A stretch of DNA of 64,000 nucleotides from MSPOR6 sp964652195 (GTDB taxonomy: Bacteria; Poribacteria; WGA-4E; WGA-3G). Below, in pieces: positions 34,831-43,092 of the stretch. Each line of letters begins with the position of its first letter. The stretch's first letter is position 1. Location of the stretch: contig CAZZBB010000076.1 of assembly GCA_964652195.1 (NCBI GenBank), forward strand, positions 1 to 64,000, in the 5' to 3' direction. The position numbers were made by a program, and so were the translations under genes. The notes beneath the pieces are model-generated. The model did not search any database, was not told the origin of the DNA, and saw only the letters and a list, made by a program, of their open reading frames with translations.

Positions 34831-35745
34831 ATGGAAGTAATGCAATATACACCAGATTTGTTAGAGTCAATAACAGACTTTTATAATAACCTTATACATA
34901 ATGTGCCGTATTGTTACCCTGTATCAATAGGTAAATTTGAATCTGTATTACAAAGTATAACTGGTAATCCTGAAGATAGTGAAGATGACGAATTAAAGGA
35001 AGAAACAGCCTATCTTGTAATTAATAATGGTATTGTTGAAGCTTATATCCATATTGGAATCGAAACCGATGAGGATAAAAAGGAATATGGGGGAATAATC
35101 AAGTTTTTTGGCTACAAACGTGGATCAAGAGAAGCAGGACAAATCATACTCAAGAAAGCAGAAGATTTTCTGAGAACAAACAATGCCACTCGTATTTATG
35201 CTTTCTCAAAGCAATATCAATATCCAATTTACCACTACAGATACGCACACTTGTCAAATACACTTGACCATATTGAAGCATTGTTTGGAATGAATGGATT
35301 TACACGCTGTAGTGGGCAAGTATTCTTGGATTGGAAAAATTACATTGTTAATCCTACACTATCAACTATTCCAATAGAGCTTAAACTTGATTGGAAAGAT
35401 GGTAGAGGTAGACTACAGAATTGTAATCTAACAGCATACATAGATGGTGAAGAAATTGGCCAATGTTGGACTAATTCATGTGGTGATTTTACTGATCATC
35501 AAGAGGTACAAGATTGGGTATATATTGATTGGTTGGGTATAGAGGAAGAATATCAAGGACAAGGATTAGGGAAATATCTACTTGAATATACTTTACAAGA
35601 ATTGAATAAAATCGGATATAAACACACAACACTCAGTACAAGTTGGGATAATCATCTCGCATTTCTGTTATATACGAACTTAGGTTATCGCGTTATGGAT
35701 TGGACTTACGGATATGAGAAAACATTCAAAGAAGAATCATCCTAA
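34831..35745 (+). CDS. GNAT family N-acetyltransferase
   Basis: A 304-residue protein with a C-terminal GNAT domain. VYIDWLGIEEEYQGQGLGKYLL contains the acetyl-CoA pyrophosphate loop (QGQGLGKY) near residue 250, followed by THLSTSWDNHLAFLLYTNLGYR-like helix and strand. The N-terminal half (about 1-150, FYNNLIHNVPYCYPVS) resembles a degenerate second GNAT-like fold, as in two-domain acetyltransferases, but lacks the loop. The substrate is unknown. ATG 34831 or ATG 34840 (behind GGAAG) could both be the start. It follows a terminator and faces a convergent gene, so it is its own unit. Confidence 0.8.
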   Translation: MEVMQYTPDLLESITDFYNNLIHNVPYCYPVSIGKFESVLQSITGNPEDSEDDELKEETAYLVINNGIVEAYIHIGIETDEDKKEYGGIIKFFGYKRGSREAGQIILKKAEDFLRTNNATRIYAFSKQYQYPIYHYRYAHLSNTLDHIEALFGMNGFTRCSGQVFLDWKNYIVNPTLSTIPIELKLDWKDGRGRLQNCNLTAYIDGEEIGQCWTNSCGDFTDHQEVQDWVYIDWLGIEEEYQGQGLGKYLLEYTLQELNKIGYKHTTLSTSWDNHLAFLLYTNLGYRVMDWTYGYEKTFKEESS

Positions 35746-35758
35746 TACACAGATATAG

Positions 35759-35802
35759 GATGTGGTATATTTGTTATATTGTATACTTCAATATACCACA
35801 TC
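35759..35802. terminator. Bidirectional hairpin between convergent genes
   Basis: GATGTGGTATATT (35759-35771) and AATATACCACATC (35790-35802) form a perfect 13-bp stem with an 18-base loop, between the GNAT gene and the convergent DUF5916 gene. Confidence 0.65.
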
Positions 35803-35824
35803 ATATCCGTAATAATATTCATAT

Positions 35825-37810
35825 CTACCAAATGAAAGTTAATTTGGCAAAAGCTTGGTTTACTGTTTCTTTAGCATCTTGATCCCCATAAACGAGATAG
35901 AAGACAAAATTCTCAAGGAATGAATACTTGAACACAGCATTGAGATTAGGTTTATGGTCACCCCCCGTTCGTACCCGGAATGTAATCCATTTTTCTTCGC
36001 CTATTTCAATGTTTAAGCTTGTACGAAGAGAAAATTCCTGATTTGTCTTTCCATCAGGGAAAGTCTGCCATAAATTCTCACCTTTCAACCCTATAGACAG
36101 AAATTGGAAAGGTATTATATTTGTAGCTGTAGTAAGAAATGTTGCCTTTGCACCTTCAAATTCACCATATTGTCCTACTACAAAAACCCTTGCTGGACTC
36201 TGGCGGTTATAAACAGCTTGTGCTGCCATAACCCAATTATTGTGCACATCATAAGACCAATTCCTGTAAAACGTGCCAGTTTGCCATTTTTCTCCCAAAT
36301 CAAATTCAACAAGTTGAAAATGATCGCCCCGTATCCTTTCACCTGAATGGTTCCAAGTGAGTGATTGTACGGATTCAAACTTAATAGTCTGTATAATTCC
36401 TTGCTCAATTGGCCAACGGTAGACTCCCCAGAAACTTGGCTGTCTTATGTCTGTAAGTCGTACAAACCCGTTAATAGGATTAAAACCTTCTGTAATATCT
36501 CTATAGGCAAAACTGATGATCGGGTTACCTCTACGATTTATCTCAGTCAATATTGCACGATTGTCATCTTGGCCAGTTTCCCAATTGATTGCATAATTCC
36601 CGATGAAATTAAATGACTGGGGTAATCGAATTCTGGTATCAACAGATAACGATCTGTTATATGTCTCTTTTAGTTCTTTTGTAGCTCCAAACACACCAAC
36701 AGATGATGAATTCCCTAAATCCCACATACCTCTTAGTAATGTATTATGACTCTTATCTTCTGTCTCTCTAACATTCATGAATCCGTATGTGGCATTTCCT
36801 AACTTTCCAATTATTTTTCCTCCATAATCTATTTCACCAATCCGTCTGCTATAGAATAACGAAATAGGGGCACGGAAAATACGACCATCTTCTTGGAAGA
36901 ATGGTCTTCTATCAGTTAGCCTTTGCTCAAGATCAGACAATACAATACCTTGTACTTCAGATTCGTTATGACTAAAATCAGGAAAGAGTGTACCAATGAT
37001 TCGAGTGCTTGTATTAGGTTTATAGGATACATCAGCTCCAATATGTGGTGATAAACGGTCAAATAAGACATCTGATTCAATAGTTCCATCATATTTGGTA
37101 GATAAATAACCGATAACTTCGTACTTCTTGTCTGAGATCTCATGAACAAACTTTAGATTCTCCAATGTTCCAAATCTATTCGCATCCGATACATTTACTC
37201 CTGTATCTGCCCAAGTACTTGTTCGATCAAGACTTTGATGACGGCGTACTAAGTTTAACCCCCAACTTTGCTCAGTTTTTTCAGGTAAGTCAAGAATTTT
37301 ATATGGAATCTTCATCTCAACAGTCCAAACTGACTCATCTATTAAAGCTGCAGCTGACCAAACACCATCCCATCCGATATCACCCTGTTTGTCATCAAGT
37401 TGTGTTCCTAAAGGATTTACTGCAAAACAATAGGTTCGTATTTTATCATGATAGGTATCAATGTAAATTGCAACATGATCCTCAAACTTAAAACTACCAT
37501 CTCTTCGTGTCTGATTAGCTATCATTTGCGAAGCTTCCTGAAAACAACGAAAGCCAACGTAGAGTGCATTATTATCATATCCGATATATATTTGTGTCTT
37601 GTCTGGAACCGTTGTCTCTAATTCAGCAACTCGAAACTCTTCAATTGGTGTTATTTGTTTCCATATTTCATCATCCACATTACCATCAATCACAGGTGGA
37701 GTTTCCAGTTTCTTTACTTCTATTGTTTGAGAAAACACTATTGAAGATTGAATTAAGAGAAAAACACAGAAAATCAATAGACCAATTCGTAGACTGTGTA
37801 TTATAGTCAT
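35825..37810 (-). CDS. CBM9-like plus DUF5916 outer-membrane protein
   Basis: A 661-residue paralogue of the 27080 gene. Signal peptide (LLIFCVFLLIQSSIVFSQ), CBM9-like domain (PPVIDGNVDDEIWKQITPIE, IYIGYDNNALYVGFRCFQE, FEDHVAIYIDTYHDK; to about 190) and DUF5916 barrel (DVSYKPNTSTRIIGTLFPDF, RRPFFQEDG, LFYSRRIG, ending in the strand KLTFIW with a terminal aromatic, as expected for outer-membrane barrels). AAGGAG precedes ATG 37810 at four-base spacing. It is shorter than its paralogue and the two are clearly diverged, so this is not a recent duplication. Confidence 0.82.
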   Translation of the reverse strand: MTIIHSLRIGLLIFCVFLLIQSSIVFSQTIEVKKLETPPVIDGNVDDEIWKQITPIEEFRVAELETTVPDKTQIYIGYDNNALYVGFRCFQEASQMIANQTRRDGSFKFEDHVAIYIDTYHDKIRTYCFAVNPLGTQLDDKQGDIGWDGVWSAAALIDESVWTVEMKIPYKILDLPEKTEQSWGLNLVRRHQSLDRTSTWADTGVNVSDANRFGTLENLKFVHEISDKKYEVIGYLSTKYDGTIESDVLFDRLSPHIGADVSYKPNTSTRIIGTLFPDFSHNESEVQGIVLSDLEQRLTDRRPFFQEDGRIFRAPISLFYSRRIGEIDYGGKIIGKLGNATYGFMNVRETEDKSHNTLLRGMWDLGNSSSVGVFGATKELKETYNRSLSVDTRIRLPQSFNFIGNYAINWETGQDDNRAILTEINRRGNPIISFAYRDITEGFNPINGFVRLTDIRQPSFWGVYRWPIEQGIIQTIKFESVQSLTWNHSGERIRGDHFQLVEFDLGEKWQTGTFYRNWSYDVHNNWVMAAQAVYNRQSPARVFVVGQYGEFEGAKATFLTTATNIIPFQFLSIGLKGENLWQTFPDGKTNQEFSLRTSLNIEIGEEKWITFRVRTGGDHKPNLNAVFKYSFLENFVFYLVYGDQDAKETVNQAFAKLTFIW

Positions 37811-37869
37811 TTTACTCCTTCAGATTTTATATCTTTTAAAATAAAATGGCACTAAATCAGATATGGTTG

Positions 37870-37898
37870 AGTATCATCTTATATTATGGTGATTTCAA
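37870..37898 (-). promoter_or_regulatory. Candidate sigma70 promoter for the DUF5916 gene
   Basis: Minus-strand TTGAAA (37898-37893), 17-base spacer and GATACT (37875-37870), about 60 bases upstream of the start codon at 37810. Confidence 0.4.
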
Positions 37899-38020
37899 CC
37901 AAATTACTTAGTACCAGATTTTCATATTTGTATTCTTGGGTATATTAGTTTTATATTGTTTTTTTTCTAATTGAACATTCAATTATAAATGAAAACCTTC
38001 ATAAAAACCCATTATAGATA

Positions 38021-39052
38021 TTATACATTTAATTCCTTCAAAACTGTAGTGGCTTTTATAGCCATATCAGATGTAGGATCACGTCTGACTATTCTATTTA
38101 ATTGATATACTGCACGTTCATCTCCCTCCTCTGCTAATACTAATGCCTCCTCAAAACCCTTGTTAATATAGCTTAAATCTCTTGGAAATATTGTTAGGTC
38201 TAAATCTCTCCAATAGTACTTCAATTCATCAGAATCCCATTTCTCATAAACATCATCCCATTTTAGATTGTTAAAAATATTCAAGTGTGGTTCAAGCATA
38301 TGTTCTGCTATTGGATCATCAACTGCTTGATACCGGTTGTCGAGAGACACACGAAGCCGATCCTCTGATAAATTTGGAAGTGCCTTATGGATTGTTAATG
38401 CAGGGAAAATTAAAGTATCACCAATTTCATAGTTGGTTGTATGCCATTCACCTGATAACTCATCTGTATCAACACAGAGTCCACCTGCCCCCAGTGAAAA
38501 GTGGTGTTCCATCACACTCTTGACTTTATGTGATCCGGGTAATACTGCCAAACCACCTAACTCAATTGGACAATCACCAACTGGTGCCCAACAGGTGTAT
38601 GTCTGGAAATTACCTTGAAAATGTACAAAATCCTGATGTATCGGCGTTGTATGTTCAGTATATTTTGGATACCAAAGTCGTGCAATCTTCTGTGGGTGTG
38701 GTAATACCTCTTTACCTATGATTTTCTCCAGCATTTCAACGACTTCTAACCAATGACCTGACCGATGAAATACTTCCAATTTGTAAACCTCATGGTAAAC
38801 ATCAGTGTATTCTGGATCTCCCTCAGTACACTGTGTTGAAATATCAGCAATTCCATCCATTGGATCTGTGTCTGGAATTAGCCAACCACTCTTCTGCATG
38901 GTTGAAAGCATTTCCATTCGTAAATCCAGCAACTTGTAAGGATCTTGCAACTTCTTGAAAAATAGATAACCTTCATCCGACATTCTTGAACGAAGCCTTT
39001 CTGGATTATCCATTATATCATTAGATATGCGAAGTTCTCGTAATTCCTCCAT
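38021..39052 (-). CDS. Phytanoyl-CoA dioxygenase (PhyH) family protein
   Basis: A 343-residue Fe(II)/2-oxoglutarate oxygenase. The iron and cosubstrate residues are visible: TTPIHQDFVHFQG (His139, Asp141), LTIHKALPNLS (His222) and DRLRVSLDNR (Arg234), with GGLAVLPGSHK between them. The extra C-terminal region (about 265-343, with LTIFPRDLSYINKGFEEALV) is not part of the core fold. It is unlike the shorter PhyH gene at 31174 outside the active-site motifs. The substrate is unknown. AAGGAG lies 11 bases before ATG 39052. Confidence 0.85.
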   Translation of the reverse strand: MEELRELRISNDIMDNPERLRSRMSDEGYLFFKKLQDPYKLLDLRMEMLSTMQKSGWLIPDTDPMDGIADISTQCTEGDPEYTDVYHEVYKLEVFHRSGHWLEVVEMLEKIIGKEVLPHPQKIARLWYPKYTEHTTPIHQDFVHFQGNFQTYTCWAPVGDCPIELGGLAVLPGSHKVKSVMEHHFSLGAGGLCVDTDELSGEWHTTNYEIGDTLIFPALTIHKALPNLSEDRLRVSLDNRYQAVDDPIAEHMLEPHLNIFNNLKWDDVYEKWDSDELKYYWRDLDLTIFPRDLSYINKGFEEALVLAEEGDERAVYQLNRIVRRDPTSDMAIKATTVLKELNV

Positions 39053-39189
39053 ATTCTGAGTACTCCTTGGTCAACCTGTTAATTTAGCTATAATTGCTTT
39101 CGGATTTAGTCGTTTTAGACTTGGTAAAATGTTTGAAGAGTGCGATAAACCCTTGTATTGATTGGGTTTATATGGTATAAGAGATAAGA

Positions 39190-39213
39190 AATTAGGGGCT
39201 GGACCCCCTAATT
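39190..39213. repeat. GC-rich inverted repeat at the edge of the IS graveyard
   Basis: AATTAGGGG (39190-39198) and CCCCTAATT (39205-39213) form a 9-bp stem with a six-base loop. It lies just upstream of a transposase remnant and could be an IS end or a short dispersed repeat. Confidence 0.35.
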
Positions 39214-39258
39214 GAACACAAAAAACGAGTTGTTTTCTAATGTTCTCGCTTTTCTACA

Positions 39259-39600
39259 TTGTATAAGAATCCGTCAGAAAAATCAACTTATTACGGAGTA
39301 TCTGATGGATTGATTAAGATTATAGAGATGTTCCCAACCCAAGAGGATTGTATAGCGTATTTGGAGCGTCCCTTGACGCTTACTAAGGACACAGTTAAAA
39401 TGACAAACCGGGAATCGCTTTTCCAGGTAATGAAGAAAAGAAGCGGTCTATTCCATAAGTCTTTTTCCAGTTTTGACACCATGCTTATCTGCTACAAGGA
39501 TATACAAACTTTTAGGATCAAACAGATAGTTTTGAACAACAACAAATACATCTTTGACCAAGGGAAACCTGTGCTAAAGAAGCGTTGTATCGTGCGATAG
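39259..39600 (+). pseudogene. IS1595-like transposase N-terminal remnant
   Basis: Residues 20-40 of this frame (LIKIIEMFPTQEDCIAYLER) match the well-known N-terminus of IS1595-family transposases (MFPTEEDCIAYLE..RWP). The expected CPxCGS zinc ribbon does not follow, and the remainder has no recognisable domain. Only about 60-70 bases are truly transposase-derived; the rest of the frame runs into a second remnant on the opposite strand. A dead fragment. Confidence 0.5.
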
Positions 39601-39698
39601 CTACCTCCTTTTGATGTCCACCGGGAGATATTTAACAAGGTGACCTGACCAGTCATCGCAAGCAGGGAAAATACAACTTGGCATAACTGGCGGATCAT
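39492..39698 (-). pseudogene. Transposase N-terminal remnant (DDE, IS4/IS701-like)
   Basis: The minus strand encodes about 68 residues including QVVFSLLAMTGQVTLLNISR, followed by WTSKGGSYRTIQRFFSTGFPW. This resembles the N-terminal region of IS4/IS701-type transposases (...ISRW.GKGGSYRTIQRFF...). Only the N-terminal piece remains and the catalytic DDE core is absent. It overlaps the remnant on the plus strand, showing successive insertion and decay at one spot. Confidence 0.5.
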
Positions 39699-39844
39699 AG
39701 TAGTAGATAAACATGGATTAAGTACAGTAAATAATGCTATAATTTCTGGTATGGATGTGTGTCCTTTCTAAGTTATGATAAAGTTTTAAAACTTTAGGAC
39801 AGACACCCTTTTTATTTAAGTGTTTTTGGCGAAGGTTTTGTAAA

Positions 39845-40117
39845 CGTAAAAAGCTATTCAATATCCATTTTCGTAATATCAAAGGTGGCTTGCACAATTT
39901 TCAGGAGGTATGGCCAGATGAGGGAGATGTTGATATGTTCCGGGTTGCAAAAACATTGCGTGATGTAGAATATCCATACATGTCGATGCCTGATCATGCC
40001 CCATCACATCCAGATGATAAATCACCTAGAGGTGTTTCTGGTCATGTTCGTCAAGCGTGGGGATACCAATTTGGATATATTATTGCATTGATTCAAGTGG
40101 TTAATTCCATGAATTGA
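39845..40117 (+). pseudogene. Mannonate dehydratase (UxuA) C-terminal fragment
   Basis: The frame reads LFNIHFRNIKGGLHNFQEVW, then PDEGDVDMFRVAKTLRDVEY, PYMSMPDHAPSHPDD and QAWGYQFGYIIALIQVVNSM. That is the last quarter of a D-mannonate dehydratase, including the FRN and GDVD metal-region motifs and the conserved MPDH. The N-terminal two-thirds are missing and stop codons precede it. UxuA converts mannonate to 2-keto-3-deoxygluconate in hexuronate breakdown. This remnant shows that the locus once had such a gene and lost it, probably through the neighbouring IS insertions. Confidence 0.7.
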
Positions 40118-40142
40118 ATTCATTTTTTCATTATTTATTGAT

Positions 40143-40256
40143 AAGCAATATTAAATAATAATCTTACGATTTTCGATAGGTGTCAAACCCGTAGGGGCGG
40201 GGTTTCCCCGCCCGTTATTGACGCACAATGTGAATATTTAATATTGAAACTTGCTT
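40143..40256. repeat. MITE-like element with GC-rich central hairpin
   Basis: Ends are inverted copies with a short insertion: AAGCAATATTAAATA (40143-40157) against TATTTAATATTG plus TTGCTT (40235-40256). In the middle GGGCGGGG (40195-40202) and CCCCGCCC (40206-40213) form an 8-bp stem with a TTT loop. A 114-bp element with terminal inverted repeats and no gene fits a miniature or REP-like transposable element. Confidence 0.5.
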
Positions 40257-40304
40257 AAATAGTAAACACAACATGAGTTGGATGTAAGAGAAATGAGGTT
40301 TTAA

Positions 40305-41477
40305 TTGCAAATGAAAACAGAAGAGAATAGTAGCTTAAATATTGAAAGTGCACGGGAATTAAACCGGCTTGCTTCTGAAGATATTTCACAGGGAGAGATT
40401 GAATCTGCATGTGAGAAATTACTTGATGCAATTCGAATAGCACCTAACTTAGCTGCACCCCATACCAATTTGGGGGTTTTATATTGTTGGGAAGGAAAGT
40501 TGGATGAAGCAATTAGATTACATCTAAAAGCACTACATCTGGAGCCTAATCTCTCAGCACCACACACGAATCTTGGGGTAGCTTATGCATGGAATGGACA
40601 ACTTGACATAGCAATTCAATCCGTTAAAGCTGCCCTCAAATTCAATCCAAATTCTGCGGAAGCACATACCTGTCTTGGGTTCATCTATATTTCCAAAGGT
40701 GATATTGAGGCTGCAATAGAATCAACAAATGAAGCAATCCGTCTCGGTGATGGGGGAGAAGCACATTCTAATCTTGGGTTAATCTATACATGGCAAGGAC
40801 AATTTGATAAAGCTGTAGATCTCTATAAAAAGGCAATTGAAACCGATCCAACTTTAGCAGAACCGCATAACAATCTTGGATTGCTTTACATGTTTAAAGG
40901 GGAAAGTGATAATGCTATCAAAGCATTCAAGTCTTCCATCAAACACGATGGAGGAGAAGAACCACGTTCAAACCTTGGATTACTTTATACATGGCAAGGG
41001 GATTTCAAAAAAGCAATTTCCTTACATCAAGAAGCAATTGAAATGGCACCGGATACAACGGAAGTTCATATCAATTTGGCATACACATACTTTTCTCAGA
41101 GTAAACTTGATGAAGCAATGAAGACTATAAAGGATGCTCTACGGACAGACCCAAATTCCGCAGAAGCAAACAACAATATAGGAATAATCCATTTCTTACA
41201 AAATAGAACTACCGAAGCGATTTCTTCCTATAAAAAAGCAGGAACATTAGCTGAAGCACGAAACAATTTGGGAATCGTCTATTATCAACAAGGTAATCAA
41301 GATGCAGCAATTACGGAATTCAACGCATCTATTGAAGCTGAAAACTTGGAGGAAGCAAACAACAATTTAAAAATGATAACTTCAAAATCAAAAACCGTTG
41401 ATGCATCTGAACTTCAGATCTCTCCGATTGGTGCACCGATGGGTGCACCCGCGGTATGGTGTGAAATTGTAGATTGA
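40305..41477 (+). CDS. TPR repeat protein
   Basis: A 390-residue protein composed of about ten tetratricopeptide repeats of roughly 34 residues, each with the pattern AEAHxNLGxxYxWQGxxDxAIxxYxxAIxxDPxx (for example HTNLGVLYCWEGKLDEAIRL). No signal peptide or membrane segment; it ends in a short Gly/Pro/Ala tail (SPIGAPMGAPAVWCEI). Such proteins are protein-protein interaction scaffolds. Translation probably starts at TTG 40305, six bases after GAGG; an ATG six bases further is possible. The sulfatase gene follows 44 bases later on the same strand, so they are likely co-transcribed. Confidence 0.85.
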   Translation: MQMKTEENSSLNIESARELNRLASEDISQGEIESACEKLLDAIRIAPNLAAPHTNLGVLYCWEGKLDEAIRLHLKALHLEPNLSAPHTNLGVAYAWNGQLDIAIQSVKAALKFNPNSAEAHTCLGFIYISKGDIEAAIESTNEAIRLGDGGEAHSNLGLIYTWQGQFDKAVDLYKKAIETDPTLAEPHNNLGLLYMFKGESDNAIKAFKSSIKHDGGEEPRSNLGLLYTWQGDFKKAISLHQEAIEMAPDTTEVHINLAYTYFSQSKLDEAMKTIKDALRTDPNSAEANNNIGIIHFLQNRTTEAISSYKKAGTLAEARNNLGIVYYQQGNQDAAITEFNASIEAENLEEANNNLKMITSKSKTVDASELQISPIGAPMGAPAVWCEIVD

Positions 41478-41521
41478 GAAATCCTTAGATTTACTTAATA
41501 AAACTAATCACGGAGATAAAT

Positions 41522-42802
41522 ATGGAAAAGCTACCGAACATTGTTTTTATACTTGCTGATGATCACGGTTATGGTGATATCTCAGCACATAATGGACCCT
41601 CAATTCAAACACCACATATTGATAGAATCGCAGATGAAGGCATACGACTTACACAATTCTATGCAAACTCATCTGTCTGTTCACCAAGTCGCGCATCGCT
41701 TATGACGGGTCGCTATCCGGATAGAGTTGGTGTGCCGGGGGTAATTCGAACACACCCAGAAAACAATTGGGGATATTTTCGACAGGATGCTATCACACTC
41801 CCATCAATATTAAAACAGAAAGATTACAAAACATCTCTAATTGGTAAATGGCATCTTGGACTTGAAGATGAGAATCACCCATGTAAAAGAGGATTTGATT
41901 ATTTTCACGGCTTTCTCGGTGATATGATGGATGACTATTACACACATCTTCGCCATCAGAATAACTATATGCGTCGTGATTTTGAAACAATTGACCCAAG
42001 AGGACACGCTACCGATCTATTCTCAGATTGGAGTGTTGAGTTTATCCAAGAACAGACACAATCTACACAACCCTTCTTTCTATATCTCGCATATAATGCA
42101 CCGCACACACCGATTCAACCGCCGGATGATTGGGTTGATAGAGTGAAGGATCGTGAACCAGATATTTCAGAACAACGGGCAAAATATATCGCTCTTGTTG
42201 AACACATGGATGCAGGTATTGGACGGGTTCTTGATTCACTTGAAAAAAACGATCAACTTTCAAATACTCTTGTGATTTATACATCTGACAACGGGGGGCA
42301 GATGGGGGTTGGAGCACATAACGGACCACTCCGTGGGGAGAAGGGGCAGATGTATGAAGGTGGTATACGGGTGCCTACTTGTGCCATGTGGAAAGGAAAT
42401 ATTCCTCAAGGACATGTCTCAGATCAAGTCAGTATGATAATGGATTTTTATCCTACTCTTTGTGAAATAACAGGGATACATATAAACCATGATATTGAGG
42501 GACAGTCAATTTTGAAAACATTGCAAGGCGGAAAACAGGATCTATCCGAAAGGCTACTCTACTGGATTCGAAGAGAGGGAGGACAACAGTTCTTAGGAGA
42601 TTGTCAACATGCAGTTAGACGTGGTGATTTAAAACTGCTGCATAACAGACCCTTTGAACCACTTGAACTTTACGACTTATCAAATGATCCATTTGAAGCA
42701 ACAGATACTGCCAAAACGAATACAGATCTATTTAAAGAGATGGGGAATCTTTTTCAACAAGAAATACAGAAATCAGGGAGCATTCCTTGGCAAAAGGGAT
42801 AA
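41522..42802 (+). CDS. Type I (formylglycine-dependent) sulfatase
   Basis: A 426-residue arylsulfatase-family hydrolase removing sulfate from sulfate esters, here most likely of polysaccharides. The active-site signature CSPSR (Cys53, to be converted to formylglycine) followed by ASLMTGRYPDRVG is intact. The calcium-binding Asp pair lies in FILADDHGYGDIS (residues 12-14), GKWHLGLED is near residue 108, and the second metal Asp/Asn is in YTSDNGGQMG near 257. No signal peptide is visible, unusual for a polysaccharide sulfatase. No catalytically complete formylglycine-generating enzyme is in the window (the FGE-fold genes downstream lack its cysteines). GGAG precedes ATG 41522. Confidence 0.92.
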   Translation: MEKLPNIVFILADDHGYGDISAHNGPSIQTPHIDRIADEGIRLTQFYANSSVCSPSRASLMTGRYPDRVGVPGVIRTHPENNWGYFRQDAITLPSILKQKDYKTSLIGKWHLGLEDENHPCKRGFDYFHGFLGDMMDDYYTHLRHQNNYMRRDFETIDPRGHATDLFSDWSVEFIQEQTQSTQPFFLYLAYNAPHTPIQPPDDWVDRVKDREPDISEQRAKYIALVEHMDAGIGRVLDSLEKNDQLSNTLVIYTSDNGGQMGVGAHNGPLRGEKGQMYEGGIRVPTCAMWKGNIPQGHVSDQVSMIMDFYPTLCEITGIHINHDIEGQSILKTLQGGKQDLSERLLYWIRREGGQQFLGDCQHAVRRGDLKLLHNRPFEPLELYDLSNDPFEATDTAKTNTDLFKEMGNLFQQEIQKSGSIPWQKG

Positions 42803-42953
42803 TCAATTTCTATATTTAAAGGTTTTTACAATTTTGGTTAATTACAAATATTTTTACTTGATCCATGCTAATTGAGGAAGCATAAAATGAACGCATCTCT
42901 CATCAGAAATCTATCCTTAGAAATTACTATCTTTTGGATATAAAATGACTCTT

Positions 42954-42988
42954 TAACGTTGGTGTATACTATGTATACACCAACGTTA
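42954..42988. promoter_or_regulatory. 35-bp palindrome directly upstream of the chaperone-cluster promoter
   Basis: TAACGTTGGTGTATAC (42954-42969) and GTATACACCAACGTTA (42973-42988) are perfect 16-bp inverted copies around a TAT centre. The right arm ends 11 bases before the -35 hexamer of the promoter at 43000. It could terminate sulfatase transcription (stop 42802; short T-rich flank) or serve as an operator. It does not match the CIRCE element of HrcA-controlled heat-shock genes. Confidence 0.6.
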
Positions 42989-42999
42989 TTTCGTTAACA

Positions 43000-43028
43000 T
43001 TGACATGCCGTAAAATCCGTTGTATAAT
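43000..43028 (+). promoter_or_regulatory. Consensus sigma70 promoter of the GrpE-Hsp70-J-like array
   Basis: TTGACA (43000-43005) and TATAAT (43023-43028) are both perfect consensus hexamers at the optimal 17-base spacing, giving an expected transcript start near 43035 and a leader of about 58 bases before the TTG start at 43093. It is the strongest promoter match noticed in the window and has housekeeping rather than heat-shock-sigma form. Confidence 0.75.
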
Positions 43029-43092
43029 CAAACAAAAACAATTTGAATGTATAATAGTCATTCCTACATCATAGGTATGAGAGGATTCAGTT

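Noticed and set aside
42954..42988. CIRCE heat-shock operator
   Set aside because: The palindrome lacks TTAGCACTC-N9-GAGTGCTAA; only position and symmetry resemble an operator.
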